64,000 nucleotides of DNA from Lapidilactobacillus gannanensis (GCF_003946675.1 NZ_RHOT01000011.1:1-64000); one strand, 5' to 3'. Shown: positions 30,327 to 41,446, counted from the first letter of the stretch. Notes: generated by a model not told the origin, from the sequence alone. Numbers and translations are program-made.

Positions 30327-31557
30327 TCAAACAGATAACAGTAATTTATATGATGATTTGCTGGCCGATCCATTCGCCGATCATGGGGATTTAACTGCCA
30401 GTGATAACCAAGCGGCGGCCACTAAGGCTGCTGATGAAACTGCAGCCCTTGATCGTTTAAATGAGACTCAAAAGCAACAAGCAGCTGCTTTGGTCAAACA
30501 AATTGACACTAAAAATCAGGCGGCCGTCCTTAATTATGGTGCTAACGCCCAAAAACAATTATCGGCTTTCTCTCAAAAAATGCTTGATCAAGTGCAAAGC
30601 CAGCAAACTGGTGAGATTGGCAATGGCTTAACTGATTTAATGTATCGCCTTAATGAAGCCAATCCCAGTGAATTAGAAGCTGAAAATAACAATGTTTTCC
30701 GTAAAATCTTTGGCAAAGTTAAACGCTCAGTTTACGAATTAACGGCTAAGTATCAAAAAATTGGTGCGCAAATTGATTCAATCGCCACTAAACTTGACCA
30801 TCAAAAAAATGATTTATTATTAGATAATAAAATGTTAAATGGGCTTTATGACCAAAATAAGGCTTACTTCGATGCCTTAAATGTTTATATTGCCGCAGGA
30901 AAAGTCAAACTGAAAGATTTGGAAGAAAATGATATTCCTAAATTACTGGCGGCCGCTGAAGCATCTGGTGATCAAATGCAAGTTCAAGAAGCTAACGATT
31001 TAAAACAATTTGCTGATCGATTGGAAAAACGGACCCATGATTTAGAGCTGGCTCGTCAAATTACAATTCAGCAAGCACCGCAAATCCGCCTGATTCAAGG
31101 AACCAATCAAGCTTTAGCGGAAAAAATCCAAGCTTCAATCAATACGGCTATTCCATTATGGAAGAATCAAGTTGCAATCGCCCTGACCCTACTTCGGCAG
31201 AAAGATGCCGTCACTGCACAACGACAGGTCTCACAAACAACCAATGATTTATTAGCTAAGAATTCAGAAATGTTGAAGATTTCTGCAATTGAAACAGCTA
31301 AAGAAAATGAACGTGGTGTGGTCGATATCGAAACACTACAAAAAACTCAAAATGATTTGGTTGAAACCTTGCAACAAACCTTGAAAATTCAGCAAGATGG
31401 TCGGAAGAAACGGCAAGCAGCTGAAGGAGAATTACAAAAAATGGAATCGGAATTGAAGGCACATTTGTTGGCTTATAGTCGCGGTGAAACTGCAACTGAT
31501 TATCGCACTCACAAAGAAGTTGACCCCATTCCTGATCCCCGAATTGATAACAAATAA
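30301..31557 (+). CDS. telA: TelA family toxic-anion-resistance protein
   Basis: A 418-residue cytosolic, almost entirely helical protein of the TelA/KlaA family, associated with tellurite, bacteriocin or antimicrobial tolerance. It has long coiled-coil-prone segments (for example [20 protein letters not shown]). An acidic N-terminus ([16 protein letters not shown]) precedes the domain. The start is uncertain between ATG 30301 and ATG 30313. Both lie inside the xpaC end with weak Shine-Dalgarno matches, suggesting coupled translation. Confidence 0.85.
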   Translation: MKITMTENNQTDNSNLYDDLLADPFADHGDLTASDNQAAATKAADETAALDRLNETQKQQAAALVKQIDTKNQAAVLNYGANAQKQLSAFSQKMLDQVQSQQTGEIGNGLTDLMYRLNEANPSELEAENNNVFRKIFGKVKRSVYELTAKYQKIGAQIDSIATKLDHQKNDLLLDNKMLNGLYDQNKAYFDALNVYIAAGKVKLKDLEENDIPKLLAAAEASGDQMQVQEANDLKQFADRLEKRTHDLELARQITIQQAPQIRLIQGTNQALAEKIQASINTAIPLWKNQVAIALTLLRQKDAVTAQRQVSQTTNDLLAKNSEMLKISAIETAKENERGVVDIETLQKTQNDLVETLQQTLKIQQDGRKKRQAAEGELQKMESELKAHLLAYSRGETATDYRTHKEVDPIPDPRIDNK

Positions 31558-31580
31558 TTAAAAATAGTTTGACTACATGC

Positions 31581-31639
31581 AAAAGCACCTTGTGACAGGG
31601 TCCGGTTCTACTTAACCGCCCTGATCACACGCTGCTTTT
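31581..31639. terminator. Bidirectional terminator between telA and the MFS gene
   Basis: AAAAGCACCTTGTGACAGGG (31581-31600) pairs with CCCTGATCACACGCTGCTTTT (31619-31639) with one small bulge. A-runs and T-runs on both ends suit both convergent genes. The loop TCCGGTTCTACTTAAC resembles part of the left arm of the dispersed repeat, but the match is short. Confidence 0.75.
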
Positions 31640-31685
31640 TGACATAACCTAATTCTTTATCCGCCGGTTTCATGCTGAATGAAGG

Positions 31686-33131
31686 TTAATCGGCTAATTT
31701 TTTTCGATTTGACCGTCCTTTAAACCAGCGATAACCAGTTAAGATTGTTGCAATCAAACTTAACCCCATAGAAATTAAGAAAGTTACTTTCATGCCATAA
31801 ATAAATGTTTCCGGATGTTTTGGCAAGTAAGTTGTCACATGCTGACCCAATTGATGACTCATAGCACTGAATAAAATCGTCGTTGCAAAAGTTATCCCAA
31901 CAATCATCCCAAGTTCCCGTGCTAAGCTGTTGATACCACCTGCTTGTCCCAAGTCCTGTCGTTCGACCGAGCTCATCACAATAGTATTATTAGGCGCTTG
32001 AAACATCCCATTACCTAAGCCGACCAAGCCAACAAAAGCCGTAAATAACCACAAAGGGGTTTGCAAATTCGTTAAATAGTAGCCAACCTGACTAACCGTA
32101 ATAAAAACTAAACCGAAAAAAGTTAGGCTTTCAGGACCAATGCGATCAGAAATAGCGCCAGAAACTGGTGCCACTAACACCTGCACGACTGGAAAAATCA
32201 TGAGTAAATAGCCAGCAGTACTTGCCGCCAAGCCACGAGCATTTTGTAAATAAAATGGCGAAATAACATTGAAAACGAAATTGACAACAAAAATCATAAA
32301 AGCAGTCAGTAAACTTAGTGAGAAATCAACATTTTTAAAAATCTTAAAATCAAGCATAGGTGCAACCGCCCGATTCTCATGATAAATAAAGATACCCAAA
32401 GCCAGAACTGCTAAAATAAATAAACAAATAACTGGCCAATGCTGATAACCAGTATCCTGGCCCACAAAAATGCCACCAAACAAACCGATGATCAGCACGG
32501 CAAAAGTAATTGTCCCTAACCAGTCAATTTTAGTTTTTGCAAAAGAAATATCCTTGGGTAACACAAAAGCACCCAGGATCATTGTTAAAATACCGACAGG
32601 TACATTGATCCAGAAAATATTTCCCCAATAAAGTTTTGCCAAAATCAGGCCACCAATTCCTGGACCAGCAATGCTCCCTAAGGAAACAAAAGAACCAATC
32701 CAGCCCAAAGCCTTCCCACGTTCATGAATCGGAAAAACTTCAGTAATGATCTCATTATTAGTACTCATGGTCATAGCTGCCCCGATTGCTTGGACTGCCC
32801 GCCCAGCCAGTAACAAATATAACCCATGATTAAAGCCAGAAAATAGCGATCCTAAGACAAACAAAATCGTTCCAATTCGAAAAATTCTAATTTTACCAAC
32901 AATGTCGCCTAGCTTCCCAAAAAACAATAGCAATGCACAGATAACAATCAAATAAACTGAAACAACCCATTCAGATTGATTCATGGGAATTCCTAAATCT
33001 TTACTAATTGTTGGTAAAGCAATGTTGACAATACTGCCATCCAATGTTGACATGAAGGTGAACATGCCAACCGCTGTTAAAATCAGCCAACGTTTGGACT
33101 GAACTTTTGGATCTGCCAAATAATCTTCCAT
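31686..33131 (-). CDS. MFS drug exporter, DHA2 (EmrB/QacA) type
   Basis: A 481-residue membrane protein with about 14 predicted hydrophobic segments, starting with LILTAVGMFTFMSTLDGSIV. The N-terminal motif TLDGSIVNIALPTI and FGKLGDIVGKIRIF (motif A-like) fit the 14-TMS DHA2 drug:H+ antiporters. Motif C-like GSIAGPGIGGLI is present. Substrate unknown. GGGGG lies about 11 bases before the ATG. It stands alone between two terminators. Confidence 0.88.
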   Translation of the reverse strand: MEDYLADPKVQSKRWLILTAVGMFTFMSTLDGSIVNIALPTISKDLGIPMNQSEWVVSVYLIVICALLLFFGKLGDIVGKIRIFRIGTILFVLGSLFSGFNHGLYLLLAGRAVQAIGAAMTMSTNNEIITEVFPIHERGKALGWIGSFVSLGSIAGPGIGGLILAKLYWGNIFWINVPVGILTMILGAFVLPKDISFAKTKIDWLGTITFAVLIIGLFGGIFVGQDTGYQHWPVICLFILAVLALGIFIYHENRAVAPMLDFKIFKNVDFSLSLLTAFMIFVVNFVFNVISPFYLQNARGLAASTAGYLLMIFPVVQVLVAPVSGAISDRIGPESLTFFGLVFITVSQVGYYLTNLQTPLWLFTAFVGLVGLGNGMFQAPNNTIVMSSVERQDLGQAGGINSLARELGMIVGITFATTILFSAMSHQLGQHVTTYLPKHPETFIYGMKVTFLISMGLSLIATILTGYRWFKGRSNRKKLAD

Positions 33132-33156
33132 AACACTGATGTCCCCCTAAATAAAA

Positions 33157-33200
33157 AAGGTATGGCCTAATTGACAGCATCCCTGTCAGGGCCATACCTT
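33157..33200. terminator. ileS terminator (bidirectional form)
   Basis: AAGGTATGGCC (33157-33167) pairs with GGCCATACCTT (33190-33200), with an inner TGACAG/CTGTCA stem and A- and T-runs on both sides. It lies 28 bases from the ileS stop and just before the MFS start. Confidence 0.85.
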
Positions 33201-33227
33201 CTTTTTTCAATCAACCAATTGTTCTAA

Positions 33228-36014
33228 TTACTTTTTAGCTTCAAAACCTTCCGTAATTGCTTCAGGAAACTCTTCAGCCACAATCTTAGCACAATCAGCA
33301 CAAAAAGTCGGTAAATCTGGATTAGTACCAACACTCGTTAAAGTCTTACGACAACGTTCGCAAACCTGACCTGGCGCATGTGTTACTTCAATCGCAAAGC
33401 CCTCAAACTGAGTCGCGCTACTTGGCACTTCAGTCTCACTTAATTGGAATTTAGAAACAATCAGTAATTCTGCTAATTCTGGTTCTAGTTCAGTTAACAT
33501 TGGGATTAACTCAGCCTTAGGATAGACAACAACAGCCGCTTCCAAAGACTTACCAATCAGTTTATCAGTCCGAGCCTGTTCTAACGCACGATAAACATCT
33601 GAACGGAATGTCATGAAATTAGCCCATTGATCTAACAATTTTTGATCAGCGGCACTAACAGTGGCCGTTGGTAGCTCAGTTAACTGCACGTACTTCTCAG
33701 GTTCTTGCAAGAAGCCCCAAATCTCTTCGCAAGTATGAGGCAAAATTGGTGTCAATAACTTAGTTAAAGTCACCAATGCTTCATAGATAACTGTTTGCAT
33801 GGCCCGCCGGCTTAAATCATTTTCCGCCTTAATATAGATAACATCCTTAGCAAAGTCTAAGTAGAAGGCTGACAGATCATTCACCAAATAATTATTGATT
33901 TGTTTAAAGACAGTGGCAAAGTTAAAGTCATCATAAGCCGCAATCACATTTTGATTCACTTCATGCAAGCGTGCTAGTAAATAACGATCAACATCGCGCA
34001 AGTCGTTCTCTGGTAAGCGATTTTTCTTAACATCAAAATCAGCAATATTAGCCAACATGAAGCGCATCGTATTACGAACCTTACGATACGATTCGGACAT
34101 TTGTCGCAAGACATCCATCGAAACCATGACATCCGAACTGCTATCAACTGAAGCAACCCATAAACGAATGATTTCAGCGCCCATTTGTTTGAAAATATCA
34201 TTAGGATCAATGACATTGCCTAATGATTTACTCATCTTGTGACCCTTATCATCGAGAACGAACCCTTGTGACAAGACATGGCGATATGGTGCTTGGCCAG
34301 TTGTTGCCACACTAGTGATCAAGCTAGAATTAAACCAGCCTCGATATTGATCAGATCCTTCAATAATTAAATCTGCAGGGAATGATAATTCTGGACGTTC
34401 TCTTAAAACACCACGATGTGACGACCCAGAATCAAACCAAACATCGAGAATATCTTTTTCCTTAGTGAACTCACCATTTGGTGACCCAGGATGGCTAAAA
34501 CCTTCAGGTAATAATTCTTTAGCCGACATTTGTTGCCAAACAATCGCGCCATGTTTTTCAATTAACTGGGCCACATGTTCAATTGTTTCTGGTGTGATAA
34601 TTGCCGTGCCATCTTCTGCATAGAAGATTGGCAATGGTAAGCCCCAAGCACGTTGCCGGGAAATGACCCAATCGCCACGATCTTTAATCATGTTGTAAAG
34701 TCGCTTCTGACCCCAATCAGGACTAAATTTAACATCTTTGATTTGAGCCAAAATTTGGTCGCGGTAAGCGTCAATTGAAGCAAACCATTGTGCAGTTGCC
34801 CGGAAAATAACTGGCTTTTTAGTCCGCCAATCATGAGGATAACTATGGGTAAAGAAACTAAGCTTCAACAAAGCGCCATTTTTCTTTAGTGCATCAGTAA
34901 CGAGTTTGTTGGCATCATCGTAGAAGACGCCTGCGAAACCAGGTGCATCATCGGTCATCATCCCTTTGGCATCCACAACAGATAACACTGGCAAATGATA
35001 CTTCTGACCAGCATTAAAGTCATCAGCACCATGACCAGGTGCCGTATGAACCAAACCAGTCCCATCATCAAGCGTAACATGATTTCCTAGGATCACAAGA
35101 GAAGTCCGATCATATAAAGGATGTTGCACCGTCATATATTCAAGATCTTTCCCCTTAACTTGCTTGATTACCGCCACATTTTTGAAGCCAAGTGCTTCTT
35201 GAACAGCATCAAGTCGACCACTAGCAATCACATATTTGTGACCATCAGCGTCAACCACACTGTAATCAAAACGCGGATTAACACAAACTGCTTCATTAGC
35301 AGGAATTGTCCAAGGTGTTGTGGTCCAGATAATCATCGAAGTATCCTGATCCAAAATGCCTTTACCATCAACCACTTTAAAGGCCACATACATTGATGGT
35401 GATTTGATATCATGATATTCAACTTCTGCTTCGGCTAAAGTCGATTCTGAAGACGGTGACCAATAAACAGGTTTCTTACCTTTATAAATATAACCTTTAG
35501 CCGCCATTTCTCCGAATAAACGAATTTCTTCAGCTTCAAACTTCGGTTGTAAGGTAATATAAGGATGATCCCAATCACCTGCTACACCTAACCGCTTAAA
35601 TCCTGTCCGTTGCTTGTCGATTTCTTCTAACGCAAATTTTCGACACAACTCCAGATATTCATCACGGGGCATTTTACGGCGATCAATACCTTTTTTAGTT
35701 AATTGCTGTTCAATTGGTAAACCATGTGTATCCCAACCAGGCACATAAGGTGACCGGAAACCATGCATTGATTTATAACGAACAACAATATCCTTGCTGA
35801 CCTTGTTCAACGCATGTCCCAGATGAATATCCCCATTTGCAAATGGCGGGCCATCATGAAGAATAAAGGTTGGTTTCCCTTCATTCAATTTTTGCCGTTG
35901 TTCATATACATGATTCTCTTCCCAGTCTTGTTGCCACATTGGTTCGCGTTTAGGCAAACTACCGCGCATTGGAAAAGCTGTTTTGCCAAGATGTAAGGTA
36001 TCTTTAACTCGCAT
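33228..36014 (-). CDS. ileS: Isoleucyl-tRNA synthetase
   Basis: A 928-residue class I synthetase. The HIGH-equivalent motif is in [11 protein letters not shown], the KMSKS motif in [10 protein letters not shown], and the CP1 editing domain is present between them. The C-terminal zinc finger CERC...CADC is intact. ATG 36014 ([11 protein letters not shown]) has AGGAGG seven bases upstream; a longer frame to 36083 has no site. Transcription should be controlled by the upstream Ile T-box. It stands just after divIVA, the usual order in Firmicutes. Confidence 0.97.
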   Translation of the reverse strand: MRVKDTLHLGKTAFPMRGSLPKREPMWQQDWEENHVYEQRQKLNEGKPTFILHDGPPFANGDIHLGHALNKVSKDIVVRYKSMHGFRSPYVPGWDTHGLPIEQQLTKKGIDRRKMPRDEYLELCRKFALEEIDKQRTGFKRLGVAGDWDHPYITLQPKFEAEEIRLFGEMAAKGYIYKGKKPVYWSPSSESTLAEAEVEYHDIKSPSMYVAFKVVDGKGILDQDTSMIIWTTTPWTIPANEAVCVNPRFDYSVVDADGHKYVIASGRLDAVQEALGFKNVAVIKQVKGKDLEYMTVQHPLYDRTSLVILGNHVTLDDGTGLVHTAPGHGADDFNAGQKYHLPVLSVVDAKGMMTDDAPGFAGVFYDDANKLVTDALKKNGALLKLSFFTHSYPHDWRTKKPVIFRATAQWFASIDAYRDQILAQIKDVKFSPDWGQKRLYNMIKDRGDWVISRQRAWGLPLPIFYAEDGTAIITPETIEHVAQLIEKHGAIVWQQMSAKELLPEGFSHPGSPNGEFTKEKDILDVWFDSGSSHRGVLRERPELSFPADLIIEGSDQYRGWFNSSLITSVATTGQAPYRHVLSQGFVLDDKGHKMSKSLGNVIDPNDIFKQMGAEIIRLWVASVDSSSDVMVSMDVLRQMSESYRKVRNTMRFMLANIADFDVKKNRLPENDLRDVDRYLLARLHEVNQNVIAAYDDFNFATVFKQINNYLVNDLSAFYLDFAKDVIYIKAENDLSRRAMQTVIYEALVTLTKLLTPILPHTCEEIWGFLQEPEKYVQLTELPTATVSAADQKLLDQWANFMTFRSDVYRALEQARTDKLIGKSLEAAVVVYPKAELIPMLTELEPELAELLIVSKFQLSETEVPSSATQFEGFAIEVTHAPGQVCERCRKTLTSVGTNPDLPTFCADCAKIVAEEFPEAITEGFEAKK

Positions 36015-36087
36015 GCCAAGTCCTCCTAATATAATGTGTAAGCAGTAGTCAATAACTATGCCAACACGTCTTAATTTCATCACAAAT

Positions 36088-36277
36088 AAAAAAATCCCGC
36101 CTAATTATAGGACGAGATTCCCGTGGTACCACCTAATTTGAAAAGTTACCTTTTCCACTTTAAAATACTATTTAAATTATTTTCTGAAATGATGCGAAAT
36201 TAACCGTTAATTACCAGCCTCACACTATCGCTGACTCACTTGAAATAATAACTAATTTCTTAGTTTCAGAAATACTT
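36088..36277 (-). promoter_or_regulatory. Isoleucine T-box leader of ileS
   Basis: On the minus strand the T-box motif AGGTGGTACCACGGG is followed by a terminator (GGGAATCTCGTCCT with AGGCGGGATT and seven T). Stem I is closed by TATTTCTGAAA near the 5' end and TTTCAGAAAATA. ATC (Ile) at 36193-36191, just inside the 3' side of that stem and followed by A, is the likely specifier. Uncharged tRNA-Ile should favour readthrough. Confidence 0.92.
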
Positions 36278-36283
36278 GTCTAT

Positions 36284-36312
36284 ATTCTACTCGTTTTCAT
36301 CAGGAAAAACAA
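36284..36312 (-). promoter_or_regulatory. ileS promoter inside the divIVA 3' end
   Basis: TTGTTT (36307-36312), a 17-base spacer and TAGAAT (36284-36289) on the minus strand, overlapping the last codons of divIVA. Transcription would start just before the T-box stem I. Confidence 0.5.
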
Positions 36313-37231
36313 TCGTTACACCATCATAATTGTTCTGATCATCAGTTGACGTGATATTCTCCGGCTGAACTAGTTGATTGTTACCGCGATGTTGAAAAAC
36401 TGGTGACTCATCCTCAGGGGTCGCAGCTGCTGGGTCGCTTTCTGAAGTAACTTCACTGTCAGCTGTTGGCTCAGTTGGTGTAGGTGATGTCAAATTAATA
36501 TCTGCCGCTGAAGGTACTGCGACTGGAGCCGCTGGTGCCTCACTAGTATCCGCTTTTGTTGTCTCAACTTCTGAATCTTCCTCAGTTGCGGCCATCACAT
36601 CATGTTCTGGCAATGTCGCGTCATCATCATTTTGCGCAAGTGCTGCTGAGACCGTCGGTGTACCAGTTTGATCTGAAGCAACAGGTTCTTGCTGTTGAGC
36701 TAATAAAGCCCCAACATTAGCTGTCCCTTGATCAGCTTGCCCAAGCAAAGCTTGCCATTCAGGTGTTTTAATCATTGCCAGTTGTGACTCAAGTAACACT
36801 TGTAACCGTTGATGGAAAACCCGTGTATTCTTCTTCAAATCATCGGTTTCAATCGTCAAATGACGCGCACGCTCTGAGGCATCTTGCAGAATCTGATTAG
36901 AACGATCAGTTGCTTCAGTCAATAATTGCTTGGCCTGCTTGTCGGCATCGCTCTTAATAACATCAGCTTCATGTTGGGCATTGTTTTTTACGCGATCAGC
37001 AGCATTCTGGGCCACAATAATCGACTGATTCAAAGCATCCTTCAAGTCAGTAAAATAAGCCACCCGTTCTTGACTTTCCTTTAACGACTGAGTCAACTGC
37101 TGATTTTTTTCTTGTAGTTCACCTAGCTCGCTAGCAATCTCGGTCAAAAATGGTTTGACTGCGTCTGGATCTAAACCACGAAATTTTGTTTCAAAAGTCT
37201 TATTGCGAATATCGTCTGGTTGTAATGTCAT
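36287..37231 (-). CDS. divIVA: Cell division / polarity protein DivIVA
   Basis: A 314-residue cytoskeletal protein that recognises negatively curved membrane at poles and septa. The N-terminal membrane-targeting domain reads MTLQPDDIRNKTFETKFRGL, with the basic and aromatic tip conserved. A central coiled coil covers roughly residues 30-170. The C-terminal half is a long acidic Ala/Glu/Thr/Pro-rich tail that is probably disordered and is longer than in Bacillus. ATG 37231 has AGGAGG upstream. It is the last gene of the dcw run. Confidence 0.94.
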   Translation of the reverse strand: MTLQPDDIRNKTFETKFRGLDPDAVKPFLTEIASELGELQEKNQQLTQSLKESQERVAYFTDLKDALNQSIIVAQNAADRVKNNAQHEADVIKSDADKQAKQLLTEATDRSNQILQDASERARHLTIETDDLKKNTRVFHQRLQVLLESQLAMIKTPEWQALLGQADQGTANVGALLAQQQEPVASDQTGTPTVSAALAQNDDDATLPEHDVMAATEEDSEVETTKADTSEAPAAPVAVPSAADINLTSPTPTEPTADSEVTSESDPAAATPEDESPVFQHRGNNQLVQPENITSTDDQNNYDGVTIVFPDENE

Positions 37232-37241
37232 TGCTTGCCTC

Positions 37242-38060
37242 CTATTTTTGTCCACTAAGTGGCTGCCGGCGTAAGGTGCCAACTTGGATTTTAAAGCGTT
37301 CCTTGCGAGTTTGACCTAAAACAGCTCGCAATTGAACGCGACCAAATTTACGAACACTTAACATATCCAGCAAATCTACTTGAAAATCTGGCTGGGTCAC
37401 AACTGTCCAGTTAACTTGAACCCGTTGTCCTTCAATTAAATCCTTAGCTCGTTGCCGCGAAATTTTAAAGGTATCAGCCACAATAGTATCCAATCGAAAA
37501 GAAGTGACTAATAAAGTTTCATCAAGCCAATCATTACTTGGGACAAGCACATCCATATCAGAAATTGCCTCAACTCGAACATTAATGGCGCCAATTTTGC
37601 TGATTTGTTCGGTGAAGAAATCAGTCATATTTTTGACACCAAAGAACTGCCAATCATGACCATTAGTGATAATATCACCGAACTGACTCCGATCAACGCC
37701 AGAATTGATCAAAGTTCCCAAAATCTTACCATGAGATAACTCAGCAAACTTCTGCGGATATTTGATTTCAAACAATTGCAGCTGATAATCAGCAGTTTCA
37801 GGCGTGTAATAACCCGGTGCAAAAATAACGCGGCGCCGTTCAGCCTGGTTATAACCACCAAATTGCCAGTATTGAAAACTTTGATCTAATTTACCCAAAA
37901 CAGACTCAACTAGAAAAATCTGTCGTGGGTCCAAGAAGTTGGTTAAAATTGGCCGATATTCATCGACTGCCTGATTACGCCAATCATTGATTCGTTCAAT
38001 AAATGGTCGTTCCTCGGGACGAAAATGTTGAAAAACGGCACTATCCATAACTAACCACAC
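37242..38060 (-). CDS. ylmH: YlmH RNA-binding (S4 domain) protein
   Basis: A 272-residue protein conserved between yggT and divIVA in Gram-positive dcw clusters. The C-terminal S4-like RNA-binding domain covers about residues 190-265 (IVADTFKISRQRAKDLIEGQ). YlmH is linked to ribosome rescue and cell division. The start is either GTG 38060 (GAGGGG just upstream) or ATG 38048 (MDSAVFQHF, closer to the family N-terminus but with a poorer site). Confidence 0.9.
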   Translation of the reverse strand: MWLVMDSAVFQHFRPEERPFIERINDWRNQAVDEYRPILTNFLDPRQIFLVESVLGKLDQSFQYWQFGGYNQAERRRVIFAPGYYTPETADYQLQLFEIKYPQKFAELSHGKILGTLINSGVDRSQFGDIITNGHDWQFFGVKNMTDFFTEQISKIGAINVRVEAISDMDVLVPSNDWLDETLLVTSFRLDTIVADTFKISRQRAKDLIEGQRVQVNWTVVTQPDFQVDLLDMLSVRKFGRVQLRAVLGQTRKERFKIQVGTLRRQPLSGQK

Positions 38061-38073
38061 TTCCCCTCATCAT

Positions 38074-38343
38074 CTAAAACAAACTAAATATCACGCGTAA
38101 TAACCATTGCAAGCCACCAACGACTAGTAACGCAATTACTGGCGCAAAACTTAACCCAAAAATACTAGGCACATGATCTTCAATGGTATTCATTAACGGA
38201 CTAACTAGCCGTCCAATAAACTGACCAAATTTAGAAGAATATGCTTGTGGTACCCAACTCATCAGCGCATAAATAATAATTGCAATCCCGTATAACTCCA
38301 ACAGCGTGCTCAAGATGCGATAAAGTACACCAAGAATCATCAT
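38074..38343 (-). CDS. YggT family membrane protein (YlmG)
   Basis: An 89-residue membrane protein with two hydrophobic segments (about residues 5-28 and 62-85). The connecting loop carries the family pattern RLVSPLMNTIEDHVPSIFGL. YggT proteins lie in dcw clusters and are linked to division-site or membrane-organisation roles not fully defined. AGGA is eight bases before the ATG, overlapping the sepF stop, so translation is coupled. Confidence 0.92.
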   Translation of the reverse strand: MMILGVLYRILSTLLELYGIAIIIYALMSWVPQAYSSKFGQFIGRLVSPLMNTIEDHVPSIFGLSFAPVIALLVVGGLQWLLRVIFSLF

Positions 38344-38345
38344 GA

Positions 38346-38783
38346 TTACAGTCCTTGGTCATTCTTTAAGTTCTCAGAAATTGTGCCCTCAATTTCAAAC
38401 TTAGGTGGTGTGCAAAGGAATATCTGATCCCCAACGCGTTGAATTTCGCCCTTTAATGCAAAGACAGTCCCCGTTAGAAAGTCAACAATACGACGAGCCT
38501 GACTATCATCAAGCTGGGTAAAGTTAACAATAACTGCTTGATTATTTAATAAATTAGTCGCAATATCTTTTGCGTCAGCATATATCCGCGGTTCAAAAAT
38601 AATGATTTTCCGGGCCACATTACGACCAGCTTGATTCATCGCCACCACATTACCAGTAGCGGTACTGTTCGTAGTTGGTGCAACCGGCGTTGATTCATCA
38701 TTTGCTTCTGACTGATATTCCGCTTCATCGTACTCATCTTCATCAGAAATCCCGAAGAAATGACTTAATTTTTCAAAAGCCAT
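38346..38783 (-). CDS. sepF: Cell division protein SepF
   Basis: A 145-residue protein that tethers FtsZ to the membrane and aligns Z-ring filaments in Gram-positives. The N-terminal amphipathic membrane-binding helix is MAFEKLSHFFG. An acidic linker follows, then the compact SepF domain (RKIIIFEPRIYADAKDIATN onward). ATG 38783 is preferred over GTG 38792, which is part of the GAGGTG Shine-Dalgarno. Confidence 0.94.
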   Translation of the reverse strand: MAFEKLSHFFGISDEDEYDEAEYQSEANDESTPVAPTTNSTATGNVVAMNQAGRNVARKIIIFEPRIYADAKDIATNLLNNQAVIVNFTQLDDSQARRIVDFLTGTVFALKGEIQRVGDQIFLCTPPKFEIEGTISENLKNDQGL

Positions 38784-38815
38784 GATTTTCACCTCACTAA
38801 TCTAAATCCCGAAAC

Positions 38816-40081
38816 CTATTTTCTAGGTTGCCGCCGTTTTAAGAATGGTGGCACATCATTATCATCAGCTTGATCGTTATTGGTCTGATCTGTGACCTGC
38901 CGGGCTTGGAAAACATCAAAATCTTGTTTTTCAATATCAGCAAATTGTTGATCAGTATCTTCCCGTTGGTTATTCTTAGCATTAAGAATATTCCAACTAT
39001 CAGAATCAAACTTACCACTTTGTGAGGCATTGGTGTTCTTTTCGTCAGCCTTTACTGTACTTGTTTTAGTGCCGTTCACTTTCTTATTAGCAACATCGGC
39101 AACCCGTTTACGCTTATTAGTATCGAGATTTTCAATACCAGTTGCGATTACGGTAACACGAACTTCATCACCAAGACTTTCATCGATCGAAGTCCCCCAA
39201 ATAATATTCACATTTGAATTAGCTGCGTCAGAAACAATTTGCGAAGCAGCTTCCATTTCGTAAAGTGAAAGATCTGGGCCGCCAGTAATATTCAACAGCA
39301 CTTTATTGGCACCTTCGATTGAAACTTCCAATAATGGTGATGAAATAGCCTTCTTCGTTGCCTCAGTAATTCGATTTTCGCCGTTAGCAGAACCGACACC
39401 CATTAAGGCTGAACCTTGATTTTGCATCACATTCGTAACGTCGGCAAAGTCCAAGTTAACGATACCAGGTGCAGTGATCAAATCAGAGATACCTTGAACA
39501 CCTTGGCGTAAAACATTATCAGCTTCATGGAATGCTTCATTCAATGGCGTCTTTTTGTCAATGATCTCTAATAACCGGTTATTGGAAATAATCACTAATG
39601 TATCAACATGCTGCTTTAATTCAGCAATACCTTCGGCAGCAAAACGGCTCCGATCAGGACCCTCAAAAGTGAATGGCCGGGTAACAACGCCAACAGTCAA
39701 GGCACCCATATCTTTAGCAATGCGCGCAATGACAGGTGCAGCACCAGTTCCGGTACCACCACCCATACCGCAAGTTACGAAAATCATATCTGCACCCTTA
39801 AGTGCTTCGGTAATGACCTCTTCACTTTCTTCAGCTGCCTTTTGACCAACCTCAGGAGTGGAACCCGCACCTAAACCACGAGTCAATTTAGGGCCAATTT
39901 GAATTTTAATATCGGCTTTTGACTTAGTTAAATCTTGTAAATCTGTATTTGCAGCAATAAATTGGACGCCTTGAATACTCTCTTCGATCATCCGATCCAA
40001 GGCGTTACCACCAGCGCCACCAACCCCAATAACTTTAATTACTGGACCAGTAGTTTGTTGGGGATCAATTGAAAAATCCAT
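38816..40081 (-). CDS. ftsZ: Cell division GTPase FtsZ
   Basis: A 421-residue bacterial tubulin that forms the Z ring. The tubulin signature [10 protein letters not shown] is at about residues 105-114. The N-terminal [15 protein letters not shown] and the T7 loop [11 protein letters not shown] are present. The variable linker is Asn/Asp/Gln-rich and the C-terminal peptide [13 protein letters not shown] provides the SepF/FtsA contact. Length fits lactobacilli. It is coupled with ftsA upstream and sepF downstream. Confidence 0.97.
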   Translation of the reverse strand: MDFSIDPQQTTGPVIKVIGVGGAGGNALDRMIEESIQGVQFIAANTDLQDLTKSKADIKIQIGPKLTRGLGAGSTPEVGQKAAEESEEVITEALKGADMIFVTCGMGGGTGTGAAPVIARIAKDMGALTVGVVTRPFTFEGPDRSRFAAEGIAELKQHVDTLVIISNNRLLEIIDKKTPLNEAFHEADNVLRQGVQGISDLITAPGIVNLDFADVTNVMQNQGSALMGVGSANGENRITEATKKAISSPLLEVSIEGANKVLLNITGGPDLSLYEMEAASQIVSDAANSNVNIIWGTSIDESLGDEVRVTVIATGIENLDTNKRKRVADVANKKVNGTKTSTVKADEKNTNASQSGKFDSDSWNILNAKNNQREDTDQQFADIEKQDFDVFQARQVTDQTNNDQADDNDVPPFLKRRQPRK

Positions 40082-40117
40082 GCGATTTCCTCCTAATTCA
40101 CAGTCATAATGCTTTTA

Positions 40118-41446
40118 TTAATCAAAAAATTTACTAAAGAAACTACGCAAACCCTTTTTAGGTGCACTATTTTGTTGCGTTTGTGCTTGATTTGGTTGTG
40201 CGTCAGCTTGGTCTTGTTCACGTTCATCATTAGTTGCAGCGCGTGGTGCATCAACCCGTTGACTTTGAGTATCATTCAAGGCCCGTTTATTGATCACACT
40301 AGTCACCAGTAACTCGATTTCGCTTAACCTTGAAGCATAAACTAATAAACCTAAGCCAGTGGCAAAACTAGCATTCCGAATGCCCATTTCTTTAGGCGCA
40401 TAAATCCGAACACCTTGTGGGAAGAACCGCGCAGCTAATGAATCTATCTCTGCCGTTTCAGCAACCCCACCAGTTAAAACAATACCGCCTGGTAAATCAA
40501 GCGCATTGACCTGTTCTAAAGTATGATCCAAGCGCTGGAAAATTTGCTCAAAACGTGCCTCAAGAATCTCCGATAAATAAGTTTCATCAACCATAACTGG
40601 ATCATCTTTACCAACGACAGTCACTGGGAATTTTTCACTGGCTGAGGTCTGATCGGGATCGGCAATACCATAGTCTCGTTTAAGCTTCTCAGCGTTGCTA
40701 ACCGAAGTGTTTAACACAATTGACACGTCTTTAGTCGCATTCATGCCACCTTCATCATCAACACTTACAAACTTCAATTGGTGATCATGAATGACATAAG
40801 CACTAGACTGAGAACCACCCATATCAATCAGAACCGTACCAAAATCCTGTTCACCATCATTTAAAGCTACTTGGGCTAAAGCTAGTGGATTCAAAACAAA
40901 ATGTTTTAATTTTAAGCCAACTTTTTCAAGGACTTTACGAATGTTATTGACAACAATCCGTGGCACTGAGTAAACGAGTGCCTCTAATTCAATGCGAACC
41001 GCACTCATGCCTCGTGGATCAATAATATTCGATTGACCATCAACAATGAACTGTTCCGGCGTAATGCCAATGATTTCTCGCTCAGGTGGCACGCTCCGTG
41101 ACAATGTAGCAGTGGCGACATTAAATACTTCAACTTCAGTGACTTCTTTAGGCTGATTCGCAACGATCACCATGCCTCGAGCTGGTTCAATGGTCAAATC
41201 TTTTGCGGGAATACCAACAACAACTTGATCGAATTTCAAATTAGCTTTCGTTTGTGCTTGTTGAACTGCCTTTTTAGTTGCAGTTACAACCTTGTCAATG
41301 TCGACGATGACACCGTCTTTCAACCCTTGTGATCGTTCACTACCAACGCCGATCACATTGAGCTGACTATTGACAGCCTCCCCGACAATCACGCGAATCG
41401 CAGTTGTGCCAATATCGAGGCCCACATATACTTGTGCTTTATTCAT
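40118..41446 (-). CDS. ftsA: Cell division protein FtsA
   Basis: A 442-residue actin-like protein that anchors FtsZ to the membrane. It starts with the phosphate-1 motif VGLDIGTTAIRVIVG. The 1C subdomain typical of FtsA (VVGIPAKDLTIEPARGMVIV) and the adenosine motif GGIVLTGGVAET are present. A C-terminal amphipathic helix GLRSFFSKFFD serves as membrane target. ATG 41446 has GGAGG eight bases upstream. A 196-base gap with a hairpin separates it from divIB. Confidence 0.96.
   Translation of the reverse strand: MNKAQVYVGLDIGTTAIRVIVGEAVNSQLNVIGVGSERSQGLKDGVIVDIDKVVTATKKAVQQAQTKANLKFDQVVVGIPAKDLTIEPARGMVIVANQPKEVTEVEVFNVATATLSRSVPPEREIIGITPEQFIVDGQSNIIDPRGMSAVRIELEALVYSVPRIVVNNIRKVLEKVGLKLKHFVLNPLALAQVALNDGEQDFGTVLIDMGGSQSSAYVIHDHQLKFVSVDDEGGMNATKDVSIVLNTSVSNAEKLKRDYGIADPDQTSASEKFPVTVVGKDDPVMVDETYLSEILEARFEQIFQRLDHTLEQVNALDLPGGIVLTGGVAETAEIDSLAARFFPQGVRIYAPKEMGIRNASFATGLGLLVYASRLSEIELLVTSVINKRALNDTQSQRVDAPRAATNDEREQDQADAQPNQAQTQQNSAPKKGLRSFFSKFFD

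Noticed and set aside
31601..31616. Another copy of the dispersed repeat in the telA/MFS terminator loop
   Set aside because: Only a short stretch like CCGGTTCTNCTTAAC matches one arm; the stem is unrelated to the GAGCAATTC core.
40093..40312. Small ORFs on both strands over the ftsA 3' end
   Set aside because: They are shadows of the Gln/Asn-rich ftsA tail in other frames, without ribosome-binding sites.
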